Shown: positions 19,733 through 28,082 of the stretch, one piece after another
Position numbering within the stretch: the stretch's first letter is position 1
Layout of the letters: every line of letters starts with the position of its first letter
Origin: JBBWZH01 sp035544115
Lineage (GTDB): Bacteria; Actinomycetota; Actinomycetes; Mycobacteriales; CADCTP01
NCBI GenBank assembly: GCA_963714145.1
Contig: OY970235.1
Location: forward strand, 2,728,001-2,792,000
Direction of reading: 5' to 3'
Length of the DNA: 64,000 nucleotides
The notes under the pieces: model-generated
Told to the model about the DNA's origin: nothing
The model's input: only the letters and a program-made list of their open reading frames with translations
The model's database searches: none
Translations under genes and position numbers: made by a program

Positions 19733-20290
19733 CTACTGGCGGGACGCCGGGCGGCGGGCCGCGGTGACCGGCGGGGCGGTGTCGTCGATCTCGAAGAACG
19801 CCGGCAGCGGGCGGCGGCCGCCGAGCCGGAGCAGCCGGGGCAACCGGCGGCGGCGCAGTGCGGCCGTGTCCCGGACCGCGTCGTTGTAGAACCGGCGGGC
19901 CAGGCCGACCCGGCGGGCGGCGTCGGCGAGGTCGGCGAGCAGGTCCGCGTCCAGGTCCGGCGGGATGCCGTGCAGGGCCCGGCTGAGGTCGTTCTCGGCG
20001 GCCTCCCGGGTGGTCGGGTCGGCGTCCAGGGAGGCCCTGGCCACCGCGCGGAGCTGGCCGGCCCGGACCTCACCGAGCGCCGCCACCGACCGGTCCCCCA
20101 GCGCCTGCAGCGCCGCCGCCCGGCGGACCAGCTGGGCGTCGAGCGAGGCACGGGCGGCGTCGACCCGCCCGTGCAACCGGTCGACCCGGGTCGCGGTCCA
20201 GGTGATCCAGGTCGCCAACACCACCACGACCGCCACCACGGTCACCACCGTGCCCACAGTGCCTGATGCTAGGACGTCGCCCGCCGGCAC
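19733..20290 (-). CDS. LemA-like membrane protein
   Basis: About 185 residues. An N-terminal membrane helix (VVTVVAVVVVLATWITWTA) is followed by long helices. RVDRLHGRVDAARASLDAQLVRR and the later RRFYNDAVRDTAALRRRRLPRLL, then PAFFEID, match the LemA pattern (first helix, FYN...V, and a final FFE). The function of LemA proteins is unclear. It lies directly downstream of pimA (21 bases), as similar proteins do in other actinomycetes. Confidence 0.65.
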   Translation of the reverse strand: MPAGDVLASGTVGTVVTVVAVVVVLATWITWTATRVDRLHGRVDAARASLDAQLVRRAAALQALGDRSVAALGEVRAGQLRAVARASLDADPTTREAAENDLSRALHGIPPDLDADLLADLADAARRVGLARRFYNDAVRDTAALRRRRLPRLLRLGGRRPLPAFFEIDDTAPPVTAARRPASRQ

Positions 20291-20311
20291 GCCGCACGGG
20301 TGCCCGGGCCG

Positions 20312-21442
20312 TCACGTCTCGGCGGTGACCGCCTGCGGGACGGTCGCCATGACCATGTCGTACACGTCCAGCACCTGTGCGGTCACGACCCGCCAGTCGT
20401 ACGGGGCGACGACCTCGCGGCCGAGCGCGCTGAGCTCGGCCCGCCGGGTCGCGTCGTCGAGCAGCGCGGCGACCGCGGTGGCCAGCGGCTGCGCCTCGCC
20501 GGTGGGGACGAGCACGCCGGCGCGGCCGTCGTCGAGCACCCGGCGGAACGCGTCGAGGTCGCTGGCGACGATCGGGGTGCCGGCGGCCATCGCCTCCAGC
20601 AGGATGATGCCGAAGCTCTCCCCGCCCAGGTTCGGCGCGCAGTAGAGATCCACCGAGCGCAGCATCCGGGCCTTGTCCGCCTCGCTGACCTGGCCGAGCA
20701 GTTCGACCCGGCCGACCAGGGGCAGCGGCAGCGCGTCGTTGAAGTCGTCCGCGTCGCCGCGGCCGGCCACCAGCAGGCGCAGCTCCGGTCGGCTCGGCGC
20801 CAGCGTGGCCAGCGCGTCGACCAGGACGTTCATGCCCTTGCGCGGCTCGTCGTAGCGGCCGATGAAGCCGATGGTGCCGCCGGACCGCGGGTAGCCGGGC
20901 AGCGGGGTGGCGGACGCGAAGTGGGCGACCGCGACCCCGTTCGGAATCTCCACCGCGTCCCCGCCGAGGTGCTCGACCTGCACCTGCCGGGCGGCCGCGG
21001 AGACCGCGATCCGGCCGCGGATCTTCTCCATGAACGGCTGCAGCAGGCTGCCGGCCGCGGCCAGCGACCGGGACCGGATGATCGCGGTGTGGAAGGTGGC
21101 CACCAGCGGGCCGCGGGCCAGCATGCAGGCCAGCAGCGACAGGCTCGGGGTGGCCGGCTCGTGCACGTGCAGCACGTCGAAGCTGCCCTCGCGCAGCCAG
21201 CGCCGGACCCGGGCCGCGGCCACCGGGCCGAACTGCAGCCGCGCCACCGAGCCGTTGTAGCGCACCGGCACGGCCCGCCCGGCCGCCACCACATACCCGG
21301 GCACCGGGGTGTCGTCGTCCGCCGGGGCGAGCACCGAGACCTGGTGACCGAGACCGATCAGCGTCTCGGCCAGGTCCCGGACGTGGGCCTGGACGCCACC
21401 GGGAATGTCCCAGGAGTACGGGCAGACCAGCCCGACACGCAT
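20312..21442 (-). CDS. pimA: Phosphatidylinositol alpha-mannosyltransferase PimA
   Basis: 376 residues, a GT4-family GT-B enzyme that adds the first mannose from GDP-mannose to phosphatidylinositol. The N-terminus MRVGLVCPYSWDIPGGVQAHV is typical; the acceptor side has VLHVHEPATPSLSLLA, and the donor site has GGESFGIILLEAMAAGTPIVASDLDAFR with the GT4 EX7E motif. It follows the acyltransferase and pgsA genes with short spacing, forming the usual phosphatidylinositol-mannoside operon. Confidence 0.94.
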   Translation of the reverse strand: MRVGLVCPYSWDIPGGVQAHVRDLAETLIGLGHQVSVLAPADDDTPVPGYVVAAGRAVPVRYNGSVARLQFGPVAAARVRRWLREGSFDVLHVHEPATPSLSLLACMLARGPLVATFHTAIIRSRSLAAAGSLLQPFMEKIRGRIAVSAAARQVQVEHLGGDAVEIPNGVAVAHFASATPLPGYPRSGGTIGFIGRYDEPRKGMNVLVDALATLAPSRPELRLLVAGRGDADDFNDALPLPLVGRVELLGQVSEADKARMLRSVDLYCAPNLGGESFGIILLEAMAAGTPIVASDLDAFRRVLDDGRAGVLVPTGEAQPLATAVAALLDDATRRAELSALGREVVAPYDWRVVTAQVLDVYDMVMATVPQAVTAET

Positions 21443-21446
21443 CGGC

Positions 21447-22550
21447 TCACGCCTCCGCGGGGTCGGGTAACGGATCGGGCGCCGGCCGGCGCCCGTTCCC
21501 GGCCACCGGCGGGCTGGCCACCGGCGGGCTGCCCTCCGCCGGCGAACTGCCCTCCGCTGGCGAACTGGCCGGCAGCGGCCGGTCGGCCGGCGGTTGGCGG
21601 GCCGGGTCGAGGTCGGCGAGCCAGAGGCGCTGCAGCATGTGCCAGTCGGCCGGGTGCTCGGCGATGTCGCTGGCGAAGGCGTCGGCGAGTTGCTGGGTGG
21701 CGGCCCGGACCCGGTCGCGCAGCGGGCCGGTCGCCGGGATCGGCAGTGCCGGGTGGATCCGCTGGCCCCAGCCGTCGCCGTCGAACCAGAGGCCGACCGG
21801 GAGCAGCGCCGCGCCGGTGGTGGCGGCCAGCAGCGCCGGGCCGGCCGGCATCTTGGTCCGCTCGCCGAAGAAGGTGACCTCGACCCCGCCCTTGGTCAGG
21901 TCGCGGTCGCCGAGCAGGCAGATCACGCCGCCGGCCCGCAGCCGCTCGGTCAGCACGTCGGACGGTGACCGGGCGCCGCCGGACAGCGGGATCACCTCCA
22001 TGCCGAGGCCCTCCCGGTAGGCCACGAAGCGGCGGAACAGCGATTCCGGCTTGAGCCGCTCGGCCACCGTGCTGAACTTGCCGGTGCGGGCGATCAGCCA
22101 GACCGCGGCCACGTCCCAGTTGCCGCTGTGCGGCAGGGCCAGGATCACGCCCTTCCCGGCGGCGATCGCCTGGTCGATGTTCTCGGCGCCGACGCTGCCC
22201 GCCTCGGCCCCGGCCACCGCCCTGGCCCGCAGCACCGGCAGCCGGAACACCTCCAGCCAGTACCGGGCGTACGAGCGCATTGCCTGCCTGGTCAGCGCGT
22301 CCAGTTCGGGCTCGGGCAGCCCCGGGCCGACCACCCGGCGCAGGTTGGCCCGCAGCCGGCGCACCCCGCGGCCCTGCCGGCGGTAGGCGAGGTCGGCGAA
22401 GCGGCCGAAGCCGGCCACCGCCAGCCGCTGCGGCAGCGCCTTGACCAGGGCCCAGCCGGCCGCGAAAGCCGCGTCGACCAACCAGCCGCGCAGCCTGCCC
22501 AGCATCGCCCTACCCGGCATCGCCCGCGGCCGTGCCTGGTCGCCGGTCAC
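21447..22550 (-). CDS. Phosphatidylinositol mannoside acyltransferase (PatA-like)
   Basis: 367 residues of the HtrB/LpxL lysophospholipid acyltransferase family. The catalytic HX4D-type motif is in LPHSGNWDVAAVW, and AGGVICLLGDRDLTKGGVEVTFFGE is the second conserved block. The enzyme acylates a mannose of phosphatidylinositol mannosides at the membrane. The C-terminus is Pro/Ser/Ala-rich and low in complexity. The GTG start at 22550 overlaps the pgsA stop (GTGA), and pimA follows after four bases, so the three genes form one operon. Confidence 0.9.
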   Translation of the reverse strand: MTGDQARPRAMPGRAMLGRLRGWLVDAAFAAGWALVKALPQRLAVAGFGRFADLAYRRQGRGVRRLRANLRRVVGPGLPEPELDALTRQAMRSYARYWLEVFRLPVLRARAVAGAEAGSVGAENIDQAIAAGKGVILALPHSGNWDVAAVWLIARTGKFSTVAERLKPESLFRRFVAYREGLGMEVIPLSGGARSPSDVLTERLRAGGVICLLGDRDLTKGGVEVTFFGERTKMPAGPALLAATTGAALLPVGLWFDGDGWGQRIHPALPIPATGPLRDRVRAATQQLADAFASDIAEHPADWHMLQRLWLADLDPARQPPADRPLPASSPAEGSSPAEGSPPVASPPVAGNGRRPAPDPLPDPAEA

Positions 22551-23284
22551 GCGGGACGCGCCGGGCCGGCCGGCCCGACCGGCGCCGGGCCCGTCCCCGG
22601 CCCGGCCGGCGGTCCGGCGGCCGGCGCCGGGTCGGTCGGACCATCCGGGCCGCCGGATGGCGGAGCGAGCGGCACCGGGCCGGCCAGCACCGACTGCCGG
22701 TACACCACGACCAGGCGCTGCCCGACCGTGATCGTGCTCAGCCCGACCAGCAGCCAGAGCGCGAACGCCTGCACGTACGGCACGCCGAGCCCGTCCAGCC
22801 CGGTGCCGACCAGGGCGATGATCAGCCGCTCGGCCCGTTCCGCCACGCCCACGTTGGCGGTCAGCCCGATGCCCTCGGCCCGCGCCTTCACGTACGAGGT
22901 GAGCGAGCCGAGCACCAGGCAGAGCAGGCAGGCCAGGACCAGCTCGCGGGACGCGCCGCGGCCGGCGAACCACCAGGCGAGCGAGCCGAACACGGCCGCG
23001 TCGGCGACCCGGTCGGCGGTCGAGTCGAGCACCGCGCCGAACCTGGTGCTGGTGCCCCGGGCCCGGGCCACCGCGCCGTCCACGATGTCCAGCATCACGA
23101 AGAACCAGATGACCAGCGTGCCGACGAAGAACACGCCGCGGCAGAAGAACCCGAGCGCGCCGGCCACCGCGCCGAGCGTGCCCACGATCGTGATCGCGTC
23201 CGGGGTGACCCCGGCCCGGGCCAGCCAACCCCCCAGCGGGGTGGCGGCCCGCGCGATCGAGGGGCGGGCGAAGACGTTGAGCAT
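22547..23284 (-). CDS. pgsA: Phosphatidylinositol phosphate synthase (CDP-alcohol phosphotransferase)
   Basis: 245 residues, several membrane helices. The CDP-alcohol phosphotransferase signature DG-X2-AR-X8-G-X3-D-X3-D is complete: DGAVARARGTSTRFGAVLDSTAD in one stretch around residues 70-92. In this genome context the acceptor is inositol phosphate, giving PI phosphate, the base of phosphatidylinositol mannosides. A Pro/Ala/Gly-rich tail of about 50 residues follows the last helix. I start at the ATG at 23284 (MLNVFARPS); the open frame continues upstream but loses family similarity. Confidence 0.9.
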   Translation of the reverse strand: MLNVFARPSIARAATPLGGWLARAGVTPDAITIVGTLGAVAGALGFFCRGVFFVGTLVIWFFVMLDIVDGAVARARGTSTRFGAVLDSTADRVADAAVFGSLAWWFAGRGASRELVLACLLCLVLGSLTSYVKARAEGIGLTANVGVAERAERLIIALVGTGLDGLGVPYVQAFALWLLVGLSTITVGQRLVVVYRQSVLAGPVPLAPPSGGPDGPTDPAPAAGPPAGPGTGPAPVGPAGPARPA

Positions 23285-23567
23285 GGCCGTCCGTTCCGAA
23301 GGGAGCCTGATGACCCACGATAGTGCTCGGGCTGCCGACGATTCCGGCTCCCGCGCGGGTGCCACCCCGTACCGGTCGGTATCGGCCGGACCGAGCCGGT
23401 CCGGTCGCCGCAGGTCGCCGCCTGAATGAGCCGGTGGGGTGAGCTGACGGACCGGTGAACGGGAGTTGTCCTCCGGAGGCTTGTCGGTAACGCCGGAAGG
23501 GTGTCGAATCGCGGGATCGCCGGGTAGCGCTGAACGCCGGGTCGTGCTGGCAGTCTGGAGGGTGATC

Positions 23568-25756
23568 ATGTCGTCGAAAGGGGCAGGCAAGGGAGCGGAG
23601 AAGGGGGCGGTGGCCGCGGTCGCGGCGGTCGACCGCCCGGAGAGCATCCGCAACATGGTCGTCGTCGGTCACTCCGGATCTGGGAAGACGACGCTGGTCG
23701 AGGCGTTGCTTGCCGCCACCGGCGACGATCGGCCGGGCGGGCTCGGTCGCCGACGGCACCACGGTGAGCGACTCACGACCCGGCCGCGGTGAGGCAGCAG
23801 CGCTCGGTGTCGCTCTCGGTGCGCCCCGCTGGTGCACGACGGGCGTGAAGGTCAACCTGCTGGACACCCCCGGCTACGCCGACTTCGTCGGCGAGCTGCG
23901 GGCCGGGCTGCGGGCCGCGGACGCCGCCCTGTTCGTGGTGTCCGCGGTGGACGGCATGGACGCGGCCACCGTCGCGCTCTGGGAGGAGTGCGCCGCGGTC
24001 GGCATGCCGCGCGCCGTCGCGATCACCCGGCTGGACCACCCGCGGGCCGACTTCGACGAGCCGGTCGCGGTCTGCCAGCGGGTCTTCGGCGACGGCGTGC
24101 TGCCGCTGTACCTGCCGCTGCTCGGCGACGACGGCGACCGTGGCCGGCCTGATCGGCCTGATCCCGCAGCGGTGTACGACTACTCGGGCGGCTACCCGCC
24201 CAAGGTGCGCGAGCCCGACCCGGAGCACCTGCCGAGCTGATCGACGACGCCCGCAACGAGCTGATCGAGGGCATCATCGCCGAGAGCGAGGACGAGACCC
24301 TGATGGACCGCTACCTCGCCGGCGAGGACATCGAGCGTGCGACGTGCTCATCGACGACCTGGAGAAGGCCGTCGCCCGCGGCCACTTCTACCCGGTGCTG
24401 CCGGTCTGCGCCGACACCGGCGTCGGCCTGGACGCCCTGCTCGAGGTGCTGACCAGCGGCATTCCCGTCGCCCGCTGGAGCACGACGCTGCCGCCGGTGA
24501 CCGGCGTGGACGGCACGCCCGACGGAGCCGCTGAACTGCGACCCGGACGGCCCGCTGGTGGCCGAGGTGGTCAAGACCACGATCGACCCGTACGTGGGCC
24601 GGGTCTCGCTGGTCCGGGTCTTCTCCGGCACGCTGCGCCCGGACGCCGCGGTGCACGTCTCCGGGCACGGCATGGCCGAGCGCGGCCACCCCGACCACGA
24701 CGCCGACGAGCGGCGTCGCGCACATGCTACTCCCCGCTCGGGCGCCACCCTGCGCGAGGTCGCCGTACTGCGTCGCCGGCGACATCTGCGCGATCACCAA
24801 GTCGACCGCGGCGGAGACCGGCGACACGATCTCCGGCAAGGACGCGCCGCTGCTGATGGCGCCGTGGGAGATGCCGGAGCCGCTGCTGCCGGTCGCCGTC
24901 GTGGCCAAGACCCGCTCCGACGAGGACGCGCTGGCCAAGAACCTGGCCCGGCTGGTCGCCGGCGACCCGACGCTGCGGCTGGAGCGCAACCCGGAGACCC
25001 ACCAGCTGGTGCTCTGGTGCATGGGCGAGGCGCACGCCGACGTGCGTGCTGGACCGGCTGCGCGCGCGGCGGCGTCGAGCTGGCCACCGAGCCGGTAAGG
25101 TGGCGCTGCGGGAGACGTTCGCCGGCACGGCGACCGGGCACGGCCGGCACGTCAAGCAGTCCGGCGGGCACGGCCAGTACGCCGTCTGCGACATCGAGGT
25201 CGAGCCGCTGCCGCGCGGCGGCGGGCTTCGAGTTCGTCGACAAGGTCGTCGGCGGGGCGGTGCCGAACAACTACATCCCGTCGGTCGAGAAGGGCGTCCG
25301 GGCCCAGATGGAGCGCGGCCTCGTCGGCCGGCTACCCGGTGGTCGACCTGCGGGTGACCCTGGTCGACGGCAAGGCGCACAGCGTCGACTCCTCCGACGC
25401 CGCGTTCCAGACCGCCGGCGCGCTGGCCCTGCGGGAGGCGGCCGAAGCCGGCACAGATCACGCTGCTGGAGCCGGTCGACGAGGTCGTGGTGACGCGTGC
25501 CGGACGACGTACGTCGGCGCGGTGATGAGCGACCTGTCCGGCCGGCGCGGCCGGGTCGCTCGGCACCGAGTCGGATCCGGTCGGCGAGCGCAGCCGGGTC
25601 CGCGCCGAGGTGCCGGCGACCGAACTGGTCCGCTACGCGGTCGAGCTGCGCGCGATGACCGCCGGCGCCGGCACGTTCACCCGGGCCTACCTGCGGCACG
25701 ACCCGATGCCGGACTACGAGGCACAGAAGGCGTTGGCCGCCGTCGCGGACGGCTGA
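23568..25756 (+). pseudogene. EF-G-like GTPase EF-G2, broken by about twenty small indels
   Basis: The gene starts at ATG 23568 behind GGAGGG, and its frame ends at TGA 25754-25756. Joined pieces from all three plus-strand frames give a full EF-G2: P-loop GHSGSGKTT, SVADGTTVSDS, NLLDTPGYADFVGELRAG, VEPLPRG-type domain IV motifs, KQSGGHGQYAVCDIEVEP, FVDKVVGGAVPNNYIPS, and the end TAGAGTFTRAYLRHDPMP. The shifts are mostly single extra G or C bases (for example near 23724, 23774, 23820 and 23846), with a few single losses (near 24171 and 24231). Residues between the shifts remain conserved and flanking genes are intact. As written it cannot make a full protein. A local sequencing or assembly fault is at least as likely as real decay. 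Confidence 0.8.
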
Positions 25757-25838
25757 GCGACAACCCGGCGGTGGTCGCCCGCGTCCTGCACGGTATCCAG
25801 TCGCATTCGGCAGCTGGCGGTATCTGCAGGGGGTTGCC

Positions 25839-26378
25839 ATGCGCGCCACGATGTCCCGCCTGGTCCAGGCGGTCGCGATAGTCGGTTCGGTGGGCGTGGT
25901 CGCGGTGCTCGCCGCCGCCACGCCGGCCGCCGCGTTGCCGGCGTTCGGCACCGCGCCGGTCAGCCTGCCCGGCTCGGGCGGCACCGGCCCGGGCGGCCAG
26001 GTGACGATCCAGTCGGTGACCGTCGGCCGGCATGACAGCGAGGGCTTCGACCGGGTCGTCTTCACCGTCGCCGGCGGCCTGCCGGCGGTCACTGTCGGGT
26101 ACGTGCCGCAGGTGATCGCGGACGGGTCGGGCCGGCCGGTGCCGCTGCTGGGTACCGCGTTCCTCCAGGTGTCGATGCGGATGACCACGCCGGGCTCGCC
26201 GCAGCTGACGATCACGCCGGCCGGCTTCCTGGCCTTGAAGCAGGTCAAGGGCGCCGGCGACTTCGAGGCGGTCACCTCGTACGGCCTGGGCCAGGCGACG
26301 AAAGCCGGCTTCCGGGTGTTCAGCCTGACCGGCCCGAACCGGGTCGTCATCGACGTGGCCAGCCCGTCCCGCCGCTGA
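25839..26378 (+). CDS. Secreted AMIN-like domain protein
   Basis: 179 residues. A signal peptide (MRATMSRLVQAVAIVGSVGV and on to ATPAAA) is followed by one domain with GFDRVVFTVAGGLPAVTVGY, GTAFLQVSMRMTTP and a final FRVFSLTGPNRVVIDVA. This resembles the AMIN-like domain of actinobacterial secreted proteins; AMIN domains bind cell-wall or envelope components. The ATG has GGGGG at a fitting distance. It lies after EF-G2 on the same strand. Confidence 0.8.
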   Translation: MRATMSRLVQAVAIVGSVGVVAVLAAATPAAALPAFGTAPVSLPGSGGTGPGGQVTIQSVTVGRHDSEGFDRVVFTVAGGLPAVTVGYVPQVIADGSGRPVPLLGTAFLQVSMRMTTPGSPQLTITPAGFLALKQVKGAGDFEAVTSYGLGQATKAGFRVFSLTGPNRVVIDVASPSRR

Positions 26379-26394
26379 CCGCCCGGCCTGACTG

Positions 26395-26426
26395 CCAGTC
26401 CGGCCCGGCGCGGCGGACCGGACTGG
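26395..26426. terminator. Inverted repeat between convergent genes
   Basis: CCAGTCCGG and CCGGACTGG form a perfect 9-bp stem with a 14-base GC-rich loop, shortly after the AMIN-like gene and before the end of the HIT gene coming from the other side. There is no T tract, as usual for high-GC actinobacterial terminators. Confidence 0.5.
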
Positions 26427-26517
26427 CCGGACAGCCCCGGCTTGGCTGGCTGGCCCGGCCCGCCGCCCTGGCCGGCCGCCCTGGCCCAGCGGGCCGGGCT
26501 GGCCGACAGGCCGGGGG

Positions 26518-27108
26518 CTACTCCGGCTGGCCGGGCCAGGCCTCGGCGAGCAGGGTGCGGGTGTCGGAGAGAAGTTGCGGGAGCACCTTGGTGTGGCCGA
26601 CCACCGGCATGAAGTTGGTGTCGCCGCCCCAGCGCGGCACCACATGCTGGTGCAGGTGCTCGGCGATCCCGGCGCCGGCGACCGAGCCCTGGTTCAGCCC
26701 GATGTTGAACCCGTGTGCGCCGCTGACCTGGCGGATCGTGCGCATCGCCCGCTGCGTGAAGACGGCCAGCTCGGCACACTCGGCCGCGGTCAGGTCGGTG
26801 AAGTCGGCCACGTGCCGGTACGGGACCGCCAGCAGGTGCCCCGAGTTGTACGGGTAGAGGTTGAGCACCGCGTAGACCAGCTCACCCCTGGCCACCACCA
26901 GCCCGTCCGGGTCGGAGAGCGCCGGGATCTGGCAGAACGGGCACTCCCCGGTCGACTGCGGCTTGCCCTCGCCGCGGATGTACGCCATCCGGTGCGGCGT
27001 CCACAGCCGGCCGAACGCGTCCGGCTCGCCCACCCCACGCTGCTGCACCACCGCGGGTTCGGCCAGCCCGGCCGGCTGGGTCTCGCCGCTCCCCCGGCCT
27101 CGCGACAC
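26518..27108 (-). CDS. HIT-family nucleotide hydrolase or phosphorylase
   Basis: 196 residues. The histidine triad HLHQHVVP is present, together with CPFCQIPAL near residue 58 and LVYAVLNLYPYNSGHLLAVPYRHV. Actinobacterial members next to pgsA resemble Ap4A phosphorylase/hydrolase and act on dinucleoside polyphosphates. GTG at 27108 has AAGGAG eight bases upstream. The usual HIT-pgsA neighbourhood is here split by the EF-G2 and AMIN-like genes on the opposite strand. Confidence 0.92.
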   Translation of the reverse strand: MSRGRGSGETQPAGLAEPAVVQQRGVGEPDAFGRLWTPHRMAYIRGEGKPQSTGECPFCQIPALSDPDGLVVARGELVYAVLNLYPYNSGHLLAVPYRHVADFTDLTAAECAELAVFTQRAMRTIRQVSGAHGFNIGLNQGSVAGAGIAEHLHQHVVPRWGGDTNFMPVVGHTKVLPQLLSDTRTLLAEAWPGQPE

Positions 27109-27260
27109 AGCGTTTCTCCTTCGCCACCCGGGGTCCCGACGCCCTGATGCTAGGACGGCGGGCCGGGCGGCGGCGCCTCGGGTCGGGCCGGCCGCTCGGC
27201 CGCCCCGGCAGCCGGCCCGACCGGGCCGCCCTGGCGGCGGCGGCCCGGCCGGGCGGCCGG

Positions 27261-28082
27261 TCAGGCGTCCCGGCGCAGGAACAGCACGGCGCCGAGGACC
27301 ACCGCGCCGGCGGCGTACCCGGCGAGCACGCCGAGCCCGGCCCACGGCCCGATCGGCAGCGTGTCCAGCCGCTTGGTGACCTGGACGGACAGGCCCGCGG
27401 TCATCGGGGCCAGCTCCAGCAGCCGGTCCCGCCACCGGTCGTCGCTCATCAGCCCGGCGACGATCGCCGGGACCAGCAGCACCGCGAGCATCGTGCTGAT
27501 CGCCGCGGCGCTGTGCCGGACGATCACCGCCACCCCGGCGCCGAACAGCGCGAGCAGGCTCAGGTAGAGCACGCTGCCGAGGAACGCCCGGCCGGTCGGC
27601 CCGTCGGCCAGCGAGATCGGCGGGTAGCCGGCGGCCCGGGTGAACCCGTTGCCGGGCAGCCAGAGCCGGCCGGCCAGCAACGGCCCGGCCACCGCCAGCA
27701 CCGCGGCCGGCAGCACCGCGGCGCTGACGACGGCGAGCTTGGCGGCCAGCACCGCCGCCCGGTTCGGGGTCGCGGCCAGGGTGCTGTGGATCGTCCTGGT
27801 GTCGTACTCGGTGGTGACCACCAGGACGGCCAGCAGCACGACGGCGACCTGCCCGAGATACACCCCGGCCAGCGTGGCCTGGGTGATGTCCAGGTCGCAG
27901 CCCCGGCCGGACGGGCAGCTGGCCGGGTCCAACCCGCTGACCGTCGCGGCGCTGACCGCCCAGGTCAGCCCGACGGCGGCCAGCAGCGTCCAGCCGTTCA
28001 CCGGGAGCGTGCGCAGCTTGGTCCACTCCGCCCGGACGACCCGGGGCAGCCGCGGGCGGACGGCCGCCCCGGCCGCGGTCAC
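27261..28082 (-). CDS. ABC-2 type transporter permease
   Basis: 273 residues with six predicted membrane helices; starts with VRAEWTKLRTLPVNGWTLL, the usual cytoplasmic entry of ABC-2 permeases. The motif TTEYDTRTIHSTLAATPNR is shared with the other permease of the operon. GTG at 28082 overlaps the upstream stop (GTGA). The two permeases probably form a heterodimer with the ATPase encoded at 29715-30680. The substrate is unknown. Confidence 0.85.
   Translation of the reverse strand: MTAAGAAVRPRLPRVVRAEWTKLRTLPVNGWTLLAAVGLTWAVSAATVSGLDPASCPSGRGCDLDITQATLAGVYLGQVAVVLLAVLVVTTEYDTRTIHSTLAATPNRAAVLAAKLAVVSAAVLPAAVLAVAGPLLAGRLWLPGNGFTRAAGYPPISLADGPTGRAFLGSVLYLSLLALFGAGVAVIVRHSAAAISTMLAVLLVPAIVAGLMSDDRWRDRLLELAPMTAGLSVQVTKRLDTLPIGPWAGLGVLAGYAAGAVVLGAVLFLRRDA

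Noticed and set aside
23568..25756. Programmed frameshifting in EF-G2
   Set aside because: About twenty shifts of both signs without slippery sequences cannot be programmed; artefact or decay is far more likely.
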